Of a stretch of 28,053 bases of DNA, positions 1-7,995 are shown one piece after another. The notes under the pieces are model-generated. The model did not search any database, was not told the origin of the DNA, and saw only the letters and a list, made by a program, of their open reading frames with translations. Source of the DNA: CAYPTI01 sp964413525 [NCBI: uncultured bacterium] (GTDB lineage: Bacteria; T1Sed10-126); contig CAYPTI010000001.1 of the NCBI GenBank assembly GCA_964413525.1, forward strand, positions 67,157-95,209, read 5' to 3'. Within the stretch, counting starts at the first letter, position 1, and each line of letters starts with the position of its first letter. A program made the position numbers and the translations under genes.

Positions 1-578
1 TACATCAGAAACCCTCCGATCAGAACAATCGTCCCCGGAACCGACAGGCGCTGGAGCGTATCATTGAGCCGGGTGGGAAGCCATCCGGTGAGCAGCTGAA
101 ACCCGTCCAGCGGGGGGATCGGCAGTAGATTCAACCCACCCCACAGGAGGTTGAACACCACTCCGTACTGAAGCACGGTCAGCAGGACTCCCGGTTCGAT
201 CCCCTCCAGCCACCCGTGACCATGCAGGAGGAAGGTCCCGCGAACGACACCGGCAAAGACGGCTGCCAGCCCGAAGGAAAGAGCCGGACCGGCCAGGCTG
301 ACGACGGTCATCCCGCGGCGGCGATTCCGCAGCAGGCTCCCGTCGACCGGGACCGGGCGCCCGTACCCGAGGGGAAACCAGACCAGCAGGATGCTCACCA
401 GCGGTGCCAACAGACCCCCAACGGGATCCAGGTTGCGAAGGGGATTCCATCCCAACCGCCCCGCCTCCCGGGCGGTCCGGTCACCCACCCAGCCCGCCGC
501 GTATCCGTGGGCCTGTTCGTGCAGGATCACCGAGATCCACAGGACCACCACGGAGCCCACCAGTTCCGGTCCGTTCAC
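1..578 (-). CDS. Site-2-protease-like M50 family zinc metallopeptidase (3' end off the left edge)
   Basis: This is a polytopic membrane protein of the M50 (site-2 protease) family, which cleaves within or near the membrane; its substrate is unknown. The zinc-site motif HEQAH lies at residues 20-24. The second family motif, NLLPIPPLDG, lies at about 150-159 and supplies the third metal ligand, Asp158. A SLAGPALSF stretch near 94-102 is typical of the family, and hydrophobic segments fill most of the chain. The GTG start at 578 gives the usual short N-terminus before HExxH. It overlaps the TGA of the upstream gene as GTGA, so translation is probably coupled. About 192 codons are visible and the C-terminus lies outside the window. 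The short form without a PDZ domain suggests the YwhC-like M50B group. Family assignment is secure; physiological role is not. Confidence 0.88.
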   Translation of the reverse strand, partial: MNGPELVGSVVVLWISVILHEQAHGYAAGWVGDRTAREAGRLGWNPLRNLDPVGGLLAPLVSILLVWFPLGYGRPVPVDGSLLRNRRRGMTVVSLAGPALSFGLAAVFAGVVRGTFLLHGHGWLEGIEPGVLLTVLQYGVVFNLLWGGLNLLPIPPLDGFQLLTGWLPTRLNDTLQRLSVPGTIVLIGGFLM

Positions 579-3226
579 GAGCCGGTCTGTTCGGGTTCCG
601 AGACGACCCCGAACGCCTCCGGATATCGACTCAGGGCGTATTCCTTTAGTTCCCCGGGATCCCTGATGTCATGGTTCAGCTGATGGTCGAACAGTTCGTC
701 GAGCAAGTCCCCCATCTCCGGCCCGGGATCCATGCCCCATTCGGCCAGATCGTCCCCGTCCACGAGGGGCTCCACCCTGACCAGATCGTCAAGGTACAAC
801 CGGATGGCCCGCCGGATCCTCCGATCTTCCCGAGCCCGCCGGGCCAGCAGGGCCTCCCAGTGACCGATCGATTCGATCAACCGGTAGACGGTCGCATCAT
901 CCCCGGCCTTCCGAAGCCCATCGCGGAGGTCCTCAAACTCCTCGTAGGACTCCACGATCCGGCGACGTTCACGGGAAAAATTCCAGCGACGACAGAGAAA
1001 ATCCCGGGTTCGAGCGGACAGCGGATCGAAAACCAGACAATAGTAGACCATCACCGGTCGCCGGGGTTGATACCGTCCGATCAGTTCCTCGGCCGCCCGG
1101 GCATGGTCGGTGAACCCATCGGGAACCGTCAGATCCCGGTGCAGGGTTCCGAGCACCCCGACCTCCTCCATACGGGTCAGGATTTCCGCCCGCCGGGGTT
1201 CCTCCATCACGCGGTCCAGTTCCTCCCGGATCCGATCGCCGCTGACCGGATCGAAGATCCGTTCCGAAACGGCCTGATTCATGTAGTGGCGAGTGGCCTC
1301 GTCCAGTTCGAAATCAAACCGTCCCGCGAACCGGATCGCCCGAAGCAACCGGGTTGGATCGTCCTGAAAACTCATGCTGTGAAGAACCCTGATCCGCCCC
1401 TCGTCAAGATCCTTCAGGCCGCCAAACGGATCCAGGAGTCGACCGAACCGGTCCGGGGAAAGGTCCACCGCCATCGCGTTGATGGTGAAATCCCTCCGGC
1501 GCAGGTCCTGCCGCACGGAGGTGTGCTCGACCTCAACCTCCGGGAGGGCGGCGGGCCGGGAGTAGTACTCGCTGCGGGCGGTCGCGACATCCACGTCCCG
1601 TCCGCCGGGCAGGGTCACTTCAGCGGTCTGAAAGGGTTCGTGGACCGACACCGAGCAGTCCTCCGCGTCCCGCAGGTAACGGGCGAACCGGAGACCGTCC
1701 TGCTCGACCACCAGATCCAGATCCTTCACCGGCCGATCCAGCAGAAGATCCCGGACACACCCTCCCACCAGAAACAGGCTGTCGTCCCATTCATCCACCA
1801 CACTCCCCCAGCGCCGAAGGGCTTCCAGCCCCTCCTCGTCAAAATGGTTTTCCACCCGGGGTTCGACGTTCACCGAAACGTCCTCCGACCGGCTGCGAAC
1901 GGTTTCAAACTCCCCGTCCCCGGGTTCTCCCATCTCCCGATCGTGCAGGGCCCGAATGATGTCCGAACGGGTGACGATCCCCAGCAGGTGATCCCCCTTC
2001 ACCACCGGCAGCCGACCCACCTGGTTGTGGATGATCCGGTTCTTCAGCTCCATCAATCCGTCCTCCGGATCCGCCGTGATGACGTCCGGGTTCATGAACC
2101 CCTTAACCGGAGCGTGCATGAGTTCGTGTTCCATGGCCTGATCCACGTCATGCCGGGTGATGACTCCCACCAGCTGTTCGTCTTCGTCCACCACCGGCAT
2201 CCCCCCGTGTCCCAGCCGTAACATCACCCGCTGAGCCTCTTCCAGGCTCAGGTCGGGGCGGACCGTGTGAACCGGGGAACTCATCAGGTCACGAGCCCGG
2301 AGGCCGGATTGGAGGTTCTCCAGCAACCACCGTTCGATGGCCTCCCGAGCCGTCTCCAGCGAATAATCCCCCATGGTCACCGAGGAGGCCCGCGGATGAC
2401 CGCCCCCGCCGAAGGCCCGGGCCAGTTCCCCCACGTCCACCTGATCCACCCGGCTGCGTAGAACCACCTGGACCCGGTCCCCCATCTCCACCAGGGTGAC
2501 GAGGACGTTGAGGTTTTCAGCATCCCTTAGTTTGTGGGTGATGAGGGCAATTTCCGGGACGTAATCATCCACTTCCGCGAGAGCAAACGAGATTCGAAAC
2601 CCGTTGATCTCCCGGTCCTGAAGGTTTTCAAGCAACTGCATAAACAGGGACCGCTGATCCTCGTCGAGATAACTCTGGTAGAACTGCTGGACCACGTCCA
2701 GATCGGCCCCGGAGGACATCAAAAACGTTCCCACCCGATAATCCCGCTCCGTGGCGGTGCCGAATTGAAGGCTGCCGGTCTCCTGGTGAAGTCCCAGCAT
2801 AAACAGGGTTGCCTCAAGAGCCGTCGGGCGGAGGTTTCGGTCAATAATCCGCTCAACCATGGAGGTGATCAGGGCGCCCACGTCACGGTCCACGTAGCGC
2901 TCGTCGGTCTGAAAATCCAGTTCCGATTCCGGGTGATGATCGTACAGGATCACCCGGTCGGCCGAATCAAGCCATTCCTCGTAGGGGCCCAGCCGGGAGG
3001 CCCGGTTGGTGTCCACCACGATGAGAGTGTCAGGGGACCGGGTCCGGGAGCGTCCGTACCGGAGGAACCCGTACTGTCCACGATACAGGTTCAGGAATTC
3101 CCGAACCGTCCCCTCCACCGTGGGCTGAAGGTACATCCGGGCCCCGGGGTGCAGGCAGCGGGCCGCCACCATGGAGGAGACGCAATCAAAATCCATGTTC
3201 TGGTGGCCCACGATCCCGGTGCTCAC
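575..3226 (-). CDS. DHH phosphoesterase - twin CBS - tRNA nucleotidyltransferase/poly(A) polymerase fusion
   Basis: This 883-residue fusion has three modules. Residues 1-310 are a DHH/DHHA1 phosphoesterase, with DHH at 96-98 and GGGGHPRAS at 273-281. Residues 311-430 are two CBS domains that probably bind adenine nucleotides. Residues 480-883 are a class II tRNA nucleotidyltransferase/poly(A) polymerase, with GGCVRD at 488-493, the metal-binding DLD at 502-504 and RRDF at 577-580. Similar fusions in Aquifex and some deltaproteobacteria and Bacillota act as A-adding enzymes in split tRNA 3'-end CCA synthesis, but CCA addition is also possible here. An upstream in-frame extension to 3415 is rejected: GTG at 3226 follows an AAGGAGG ribosome site and overlaps the glycosyltransferase stop as GTGA. 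The gene is followed by the coupled M50 gene. Confidence 0.93.
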   Translation of the reverse strand: MSTGIVGHQNMDFDCVSSMVAARCLHPGARMYLQPTVEGTVREFLNLYRGQYGFLRYGRSRTRSPDTLIVVDTNRASRLGPYEEWLDSADRVILYDHHPESELDFQTDERYVDRDVGALITSMVERIIDRNLRPTALEATLFMLGLHQETGSLQFGTATERDYRVGTFLMSSGADLDVVQQFYQSYLDEDQRSLFMQLLENLQDREINGFRISFALAEVDDYVPEIALITHKLRDAENLNVLVTLVEMGDRVQVVLRSRVDQVDVGELARAFGGGGHPRASSVTMGDYSLETAREAIERWLLENLQSGLRARDLMSSPVHTVRPDLSLEEAQRVMLRLGHGGMPVVDEDEQLVGVITRHDVDQAMEHELMHAPVKGFMNPDVITADPEDGLMELKNRIIHNQVGRLPVVKGDHLLGIVTRSDIIRALHDREMGEPGDGEFETVRSRSEDVSVNVEPRVENHFDEEGLEALRRWGSVVDEWDDSLFLVGGCVRDLLLDRPVKDLDLVVEQDGLRFARYLRDAEDCSVSVHEPFQTAEVTLPGGRDVDVATARSEYYSRPAALPEVEVEHTSVRQDLRRRDFTINAMAVDLSPDRFGRLLDPFGGLKDLDEGRIRVLHSMSFQDDPTRLLRAIRFAGRFDFELDEATRHYMNQAVSERIFDPVSGDRIREELDRVMEEPRRAEILTRMEEVGVLGTLHRDLTVPDGFTDHARAAEELIGRYQPRRPVMVYYCLVFDPLSARTRDFLCRRWNFSRERRRIVESYEEFEDLRDGLRKAGDDATVYRLIESIGHWEALLARRAREDRRIRRAIRLYLDDLVRVEPLVDGDDLAEWGMDPGPEMGDLLDELFDHQLNHDIRDPGELKEYALSRYPEAFGVVSEPEQTGS

Positions 3227-4128
3227 GAATCCCCCTCCTTCCGGTACCGTCCCAGGATCCGCCGGATGTGGTCGCCCGCCGCGACCTCTCGGGTTCTCCA
3301 GGCCTCGGGCAAATCCTTCCAGGCCAGGACCATTCCACTCAGCCAGGACCGCCAGGCGGCCGGCTGCCGGTAGATCGCTCCCCCGGCTCCGAGCGTCTCC
3401 CGCAACCCCCACCATACGGCCCGGGGGAGGGAGAAGGTCCGAACGGCAAACAAAATCCGGTTCCGGATCCGGTACCGAAGGCCCTCGAGGCGGAGGCGAA
3501 ACGGCTGACGCGGGGACCGGTCCCGAACGGACACCGAGGGACAGAATCGAACCGGTCCGTTCCGGATAATAATCCGCGCCGCCAGATCCTTGAACGCGAG
3601 CTCCCGGTTGTACCCGTCCCAGAACCCTCCGACCCGTTCAAACATCTTGGACCGGACCGCCGCCGCCGCCGGGTGGAGGACCGGGCTCTCCCGCCCGGTG
3701 ACTCCGTCGCCGGGTCCGTCCCATCGGTACCACTCAATTTCCTGATCGGACCCGTCGATCAACCGGAACGACGCAGCCGCGGCATCGTTCGTCCGAAAGT
3801 ACCTCATGATCCGGGCAAGGGTGTTGGAATGGGGCAATTCACTGGTGCCCTTCATAAACAGAAGCAGATCCCCGGTGGCTTCCCGGGCTCCGGCGTTCCG
3901 GGCGGCGCAGTAATTGTCGTCCTCAACGGCCAGACAGGAGGCATTCAGGTCGTAGTCGCGCAGAAACTTCGCCAGCCCCTCCGATCCCTCCATCCCCACG
4001 ACAATCGTCTCCAGGGAGGGAAAATCCTGCCGGACGAGGGACTCAAGGGCCGGGTTCAACCCGCTGCGGTCCGGCGGCGTTACGAGAATCACCGAGATGG
4101 TTCGAACGGTCGGCGCGGACAAATTCAA
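3223..4128 (-). CDS. GT2-like glycosyltransferase with degenerate catalytic motifs
   Basis: This 301-residue protein has a GT-A (family 2) fold pattern. The N-terminal strand TISVILVTPP (10-19) is followed by an acceptor-searching segment, ARNAGAREATGDLLLF (76-91) and VGGFWDGY (167-174), which match conserved GT2 landmarks. The DxD metal site expected just after LLLF is replaced by MKGTSE (92-97). The Glu-Asp pair expected after GGF is replaced by FKD near 179-181. It may therefore be a metal-independent or inactive GT2 homologue. The best start is TTG at 4128, about 11 bases after a GAGGAGG site; starts further upstream cannot be excluded. It is first in a minus-strand group with the DHH-CBS-nucleotidyltransferase gene (GTGA overlap) and the M50 gene, and is divergent from nfo. 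Confidence 0.75.
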   Translation of the reverse strand: MNLSAPTVRTISVILVTPPDRSGLNPALESLVRQDFPSLETIVVGMEGSEGLAKFLRDYDLNASCLAVEDDNYCAARNAGAREATGDLLLFMKGTSELPHSNTLARIMRYFRTNDAAAASFRLIDGSDQEIEWYRWDGPGDGVTGRESPVLHPAAAAVRSKMFERVGGFWDGYNRELAFKDLAARIIIRNGPVRFCPSVSVRDRSPRQPFRLRLEGLRYRIRNRILFAVRTFSLPRAVWWGLRETLGAGGAIYRQPAAWRSWLSGMVLAWKDLPEAWRTREVAAGDHIRRILGRYRKEGDS

Positions 4129-4463
4129 GTCGGGGACAACCTCCTCGTTGATCAGCCGGGGGGCCGGATTTCACGGGACGGTCCCGAGGAATCCGGGGAC
4201 CGGTTCGAGTCCCGATGGGATCCAACCTCACCGGCCAGGCACGGGTTGGAACCGTTCATCCCGATCCGGAGTTGAACCGTACCATGCCGATCATTGTTAC
4301 AAATTGCCGTTCACTTCACTATCCTGAACAGCCGGACCGATTCTTTTCCCTGTGCACGTACGGACTTCGAGGGACGTTGATTTCGACGAGCCGGGACCAG
4401 CCGGAGACCTATCATCAACTCAACCGGGCGGCAACGCCGGAAAAGCATCCGGAGGTACGGATC
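4129..4463. other. 335-bp divergent intergenic region
   Basis: This stretch separates the leftward glycosyltransferase from the rightward nfo gene. I see no convincing protein: an open frame continues upstream of nfo, but it lacks a ribosome site and family similarity. No consensus -35/-10 pair is obvious on either strand. The clearest structure is a 33-bp dyad at 4164-4196, annotated separately. The part nearer nfo (about 4290-4330) is relatively AT-rich and is where a promoter would be expected. Confidence 0.5.
4164..4196. promoter_or_regulatory. 33-bp dyad symmetry, candidate operator or RNA hairpin
   Basis: Outer arms CCGGATT (4164-4170) and AATCCGG (4190-4196) pair perfectly. Inner arms CGGGAC (4174-4179) and GTCCCG (4181-4186) also pair, around a single central G at 4180, with TCA/AGG mismatches between the two stems. 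It lies 35 bp upstream of the glycosyltransferase start and in the nfo upstream region. No T-run follows on either strand, so an intrinsic terminator is unlikely. Role is inferred only. Confidence 0.4.
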
Positions 4464-5330
4464 ATGGAAGCAGTCCTGAACCGCCACAACCTCGGGTTTC
4501 ACGCCTCCATCAAGGGGGGGATCGACCGGGTCCCCTCCCGGATCCGTGAACTTCAGTGCCCCACGGGACAGATCTTCACCGCCAGCAATCGATCCTGGTC
4601 CATCCGACCCTTCCGGGAGGGGGAAGTGGAAGCTTTTCGGGACAACTGTCAGGAGCTCGACGGGCCCGTGGTGGCCCACGCGTCCTACCTGATTAACCTC
4701 GCCAAACCCGATCGGGAAAAACGGGACCAGGCCCTCGACTCCCTGGCCGAACAGATGAAGCGCTGCCACGCACTGGGGATCCCCGATCTGGTCCTTCACC
4801 CGGGTTCCCACGTGGGCAGCGGCGAGGAGGCCGGGCTTGAGACCATCGTGCGTTCCTTCGACGAACTGTTCGAGCGCATCCCGGAGGTCGACACCCGGCT
4901 CTGTCCCGAAATCATGGCCGGTCAGGGAACGGTTCTTCCCCATACCCTGGATCAACTGGCCTACATGCGGGAGGAATCAGCCCACCCGGAGCGGATCAGT
5001 TTCTGCCTGGATACCTGCCATATGCATGCGGCCGGCATCGACATCACCTCCCCGGAGACCTACGAACGGACGATGAAGCAAGTGGACGAAATCCTCGGAA
5101 GCTCAAACGTGACGGTCCTTCACCTGAACGACTCCCGGGGGGAACTGGACTGCCGGACGGACCGCCACAAAGACATCGGCGAAGGAACCATGGGAACCGA
5201 ACCCTTCCGGCTGCTGCTCGAAGACGAACGGTGGGAAAATTGTCCCAAAATCCTGGAAACACCGGTGGATGAAAGCTGGCAGGAAGACTACGGGAGAAAC
5301 CTGAACACGCTGGTGAACCTCGTGTCCTAA
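4464..5330 (+). CDS. nfo: Endonuclease IV (AP endonuclease)
   Basis: Endonuclease IV cleaves DNA 5' to abasic sites in base excision repair, using a trinuclear zinc centre in a TIM barrel. All nine expected metal ligands are visible at the family's spacing: His72, His112, Glu149, Asp183, His186, His220, Asp233, His235 and Glu265. The signatures AHASYLINLA (71-80), LHPGSHVGSG (111-120), CLDTCHMHAAGIDI (181-194) and DRHKDIGEG (233-241) are present. The ATG at 4464 follows GGAGGT with a 7-base spacer and gives 288 residues, close to the usual length; the open frame extends further upstream but that part is unlike the family. The stop overlaps the stop of the convergent menE by 4 bp, leaving no room for a terminator between them. 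Confidence 0.96.
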   Translation: MEAVLNRHNLGFHASIKGGIDRVPSRIRELQCPTGQIFTASNRSWSIRPFREGEVEAFRDNCQELDGPVVAHASYLINLAKPDREKRDQALDSLAEQMKRCHALGIPDLVLHPGSHVGSGEEAGLETIVRSFDELFERIPEVDTRLCPEIMAGQGTVLPHTLDQLAYMREESAHPERISFCLDTCHMHAAGIDITSPETYERTMKQVDEILGSSNVTVLHLNDSRGELDCRTDRHKDIGEGTMGTEPFRLLLEDERWENCPKILETPVDESWQEDYGRNLNTLVNLVS

Positions 5331-6748
5331 CCCCTCCGCTCGGTCTGTTGAAGAATCCTCCGGGCCGTCCCGCGATCGGGTTTGCCGGATTCCGTCCTCG
5401 GAAGCTCCTCGACCTCAATCCAGGTGTCCAACCGGTAGGCCGCCTCGCGGCGGTCATTCCAGCGCTCAATCCGTTGCTCAAGTCTCGAGTGGTCTTCGGA
5501 CACCACCAGTCCCCCCGGCCGCTGTCCCCAGCGCTCGCTCTCCAACCCCACAACGAGGACGTCCCGAACCCCCTCCAGCTCGAGCAGGCTGTCCTCCAGT
5601 TCCCGGGCCTCGACCGTGACGCCCCCGGAGACGATCCGGTCCGACCGCCGACCGGTCACGTACAGCCGACCCGATGGATCCAGGTATCCCCGGTCCGAGG
5701 TCTCAAATCGGCCCTCGAACCGATCCCCCTCAAAATACCCCCTCGCCACAACAGGTCCCTCCACCGTAATCCGGCCCTCCTCCCCCCGATCGGCCGGGTC
5801 TCCCTCCGAGCCAACGATCCGGATGTCGACCCCGTCCAGCGGTCGCCCGGCAAACCCCGGCTCCGGAACCGTCTCGTCCGGAGAAGAAGCCGTCACCATG
5901 GAGGTCGTTTCCGTCAGCCCGTAACTCGGGATCAGGGGGATGTCCCGATCGAGACATCGTTCCACCAGCCCGGGAGGGATCCGGTCTCCCCCGCAGAGAA
6001 CGAATCGTAGGGATCCCAGGGATTCCTCCGCTCGCTCCAATCCATCCCGAAGCATCGCGGGAACCAGCGAAACCGCCGTGGCCCTGGCCCCGGCGAGTCC
6101 CTCCATCCACCCGTCCTCGGTTCCGGCCACCACCACCCGTCCCCCTGTCGCCCAGCTCCGGACGAACGGCATACATCCCCCCAGGTGATGGAAGGGGAGC
6201 GGGTTGTACCAGACGTCCTGCTCGGAAAGCTTCAGCCGGTTCCGGGCGGCTCGAACATGACGGGTCAGGTTCCCGACCGTGAGCTCCACGAGGTTCGGCG
6301 TTCCCGTGGAACCGGAGGTCGCAACCAGCAGGGATCCATGGTTATAATATACTTCAGTTTCATGACGGTTATCCTTCTTGTTTTCAGTGCTTTCAATGGA
6401 AGAAAATACATCGTTCAGGACAAGGTGCCGGGACGGCCGTTCGTCCGCTTGAAACCCGGCGACCAAATCCGGGTTCAGCCGCCGGATCAGGCGGCGTTGC
6501 CGTTCCCCGGAAGGACCGACGAGGGCCGCCTTCCACCCGGCTCGCAAGGTCCCGAGCACCGCCGGCCAGAAGGAGGGCACGGGAACGGATCCCAGGGCCA
6601 GAATTCCCTGTTTTTGCATAGCCTGAAGCCGCTCCACGACGGCCGACGCCCGGCGGTCAACCTCCCCCCGACTCAACGAAACCGATCCGTCGGATCGGCT
6701 TACGAACGGTTGATCGTCAGCCCGATCCGCTCCGTGCAGAAAGGACAT
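5327..6748 (-). CDS. menE: O-succinylbenzoate-CoA ligase (MenE), acyl-adenylate-forming
   Basis: This 473-residue member of the AMP-forming acyl-CoA synthetase superfamily probably activates o-succinylbenzoate to its CoA ester in menaquinone synthesis. Its phosphate-binding motif reads TSGSTGTPNLVEL (144-156), with Asn where Lys is usual. SYGLTETTS lies at 274-282, the hinge region TSDRGYLD...TGRRSDR at 349-370, and the C-terminal catalytic Lys455 in TESGKPDRG. The assignment to MenE rests on the menA-menC neighbourhood; the superfamily alone would allow other acids. The ATG at 6748 has only a weak ribosome site, with a TGA two codons upstream. Residues about 112-137 are encoded by a strikingly AT-rich patch and form a hydrophilic insert before the P-loop. 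The gene is last of the leftward men cluster and ends convergently with nfo. Confidence 0.88.
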   Translation of the reverse strand: MSFLHGADRADDQPFVSRSDGSVSLSRGEVDRRASAVVERLQAMQKQGILALGSVPVPSFWPAVLGTLRAGWKAALVGPSGERQRRLIRRLNPDLVAGFQADERPSRHLVLNDVFSSIESTENKKDNRHETEVYYNHGSLLVATSGSTGTPNLVELTVGNLTRHVRAARNRLKLSEQDVWYNPLPFHHLGGCMPFVRSWATGGRVVVAGTEDGWMEGLAGARATAVSLVPAMLRDGLERAEESLGSLRFVLCGGDRIPPGLVERCLDRDIPLIPSYGLTETTSMVTASSPDETVPEPGFAGRPLDGVDIRIVGSEGDPADRGEEGRITVEGPVVARGYFEGDRFEGRFETSDRGYLDPSGRLYVTGRRSDRIVSGGVTVEARELEDSLLELEGVRDVLVVGLESERWGQRPGGLVVSEDHSRLEQRIERWNDRREAAYRLDTWIEVEELPRTESGKPDRGTARRILQQTERRG

Positions 6749-6834
6749 CAGTCAGTCCCACTTCCCTTCGGCAACATGATCCCTCCGGTCTCCGGCGGTG
6801 GACCGGCCCCCGGAGGACCGAGCGAAACTCGGTT

Positions 6835-7863
6835 TCACGGGACGGACACCCCGAGCCCGGGTCCTTCCGGCAGGGGGACCGTACCCTCCGCCTCGACCTC
6901 GGGCCAGATCAAATCGGACTCCGGACCGACGGAAAGGCCCAGGCCGGCCGCGGGCAGCCGCCGGGCGGCCGCCAGGTGAACCAGACCCCAGCGGCCCACG
7001 GTTGATTCCAACGAGGTTGAAAGCACGGTTTTCATCCCAAGGTCGCCCGCAAGATCAATCAGGTTCAGGGCCCGATCCAGGCCGCCGAGAACCATGGGTT
7101 TCACGATCAGTACGTCAACCGGCAGGTCCCGGAGTTCCCCGGGAAAACGAAGTCCGGTCAGTTCCTCGTCCCAGGCCAGTCTGATCGTTCCCGGCAGCAA
7201 CTCCGTCATGGAAAAACATCCGGCCGGGAGGGGTTGCTCGAGGTAGGAAACCGGTTCGTCCTCCAGGTCCCGGAGGATCTGCGCCGCCTCCCGGAGGGTC
7301 CAGGATCCGTTCGCGTCAAGCCGCAGGGGGTCCAGGTCGGAGGGGAGGTTTTGAACCACCGACCGGAGGACGCTTCGTTCCTCCTCCAGGGGACGTCCGC
7401 CGACCTTCAGTTTAACGGTCCGGTACCCCTCCTCCCGCCGCTGCCGGATCCGGGTCGACGTCTCCCCGGCGGTGCCCCGGCCCACCACCGCCGCCGCGGA
7501 TACCCTGGAGGGTCTTCGGCGGGTTCCCAGTTCCGACACAAACCTCCGGTTGTTGTACCGGGCCTTCCAGTCGGTGATGGCCATGTGCAGTCCGTGGCGG
7601 GTGGCGGGGTACCCATCAAGCCGGTCCATTGCTCCCCGCAGTTCCCTCCAGGACCGGTACGATCCGGTCAGCCGGGTGAGTTTCCGGGCGGCCCGGGAGT
7701 AGGATTCCGTCCAGCCCGCCAGCGGAGCCGTCTCCCCCAGTCCGCGGTGCCGACCGCATCGGAGGGTCAGCACGAATCCCCGCCGGCGGCGGTGAAGTCC
7801 CCGGGCGGTCCGCAGAGGCGAGGAAAGCAAAAAGTCGTACGGTTCGACCGTCAACGACGGCAT
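6835..7863 (-). CDS. menC: o-Succinylbenzoate synthase (MenC), enolase superfamily
   Basis: MenC dehydrates SHCHC to o-succinylbenzoate in the classical menaquinone pathway. The 342-residue protein carries the enolase-superfamily muconate-lactonizing-type residues in order: the KLK motif with Lys151/Lys153, metal ligands Asp183 (LDANGSW), Glu209 (YLEQPL) and Asp232 (WDEEL), and the second catalytic lysine Lys255 (IVKPM). The N-terminal capping domain occupies roughly residues 1-115. The ATG at 7863 follows an AAGGAG site about 10 bases upstream. It lies between menA (132-bp gap) and menE (86-bp gap) on the same strand. Other enolase-superfamily activities, such as N-succinylamino-acid racemase or dipeptide epimerase, share these residues; the men context favours OSB synthase. 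Confidence 0.9.
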   Translation of the reverse strand: MPSLTVEPYDFLLSSPLRTARGLHRRRRGFVLTLRCGRHRGLGETAPLAGWTESYSRAARKLTRLTGSYRSWRELRGAMDRLDGYPATRHGLHMAITDWKARYNNRRFVSELGTRRRPSRVSAAAVVGRGTAGETSTRIRQRREEGYRTVKLKVGGRPLEEERSVLRSVVQNLPSDLDPLRLDANGSWTLREAAQILRDLEDEPVSYLEQPLPAGCFSMTELLPGTIRLAWDEELTGLRFPGELRDLPVDVLIVKPMVLGGLDRALNLIDLAGDLGMKTVLSTSLESTVGRWGLVHLAAARRLPAAGLGLSVGPESDLIWPEVEAEGTVPLPEGPGLGVSVP

Positions 7864-7995
7864 GATGCCGGGTCTCCTTCCAAGCGAATTCCGTCTCGAC
7901 CGAACAGGTCAACGCCAAGCGGGACCACGAGAATCGCCGAAGGACCGGTTCGCACCGGCCGCGGTCCACGGATCCTCTTCACGATCGTCCCTCCG

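Noticed and set aside
671-2221. 516-codon open frame antisense to the DHH-CBS-nucleotidyltransferase gene
   Set aside because: It lies opposite a gene with clear domain motifs, and its translation is Pro/His-rich with no family features; a shadow frame of GC-rich DNA.
3227-3415. N-terminal extension of the DHH-CBS-nucleotidyltransferase protein
   Set aside because: The extension is a shadow of the glycosyltransferase gene; GTG at 3226 has an AAGGAGG site and gives the normal DHH N-terminus.
7864-7995. Possible gene or terminator in the menA-menC gap
   Set aside because: Open frames there are shadows, and the GGACCG/CGGTCC inverted repeat has a large loop with no T-run.
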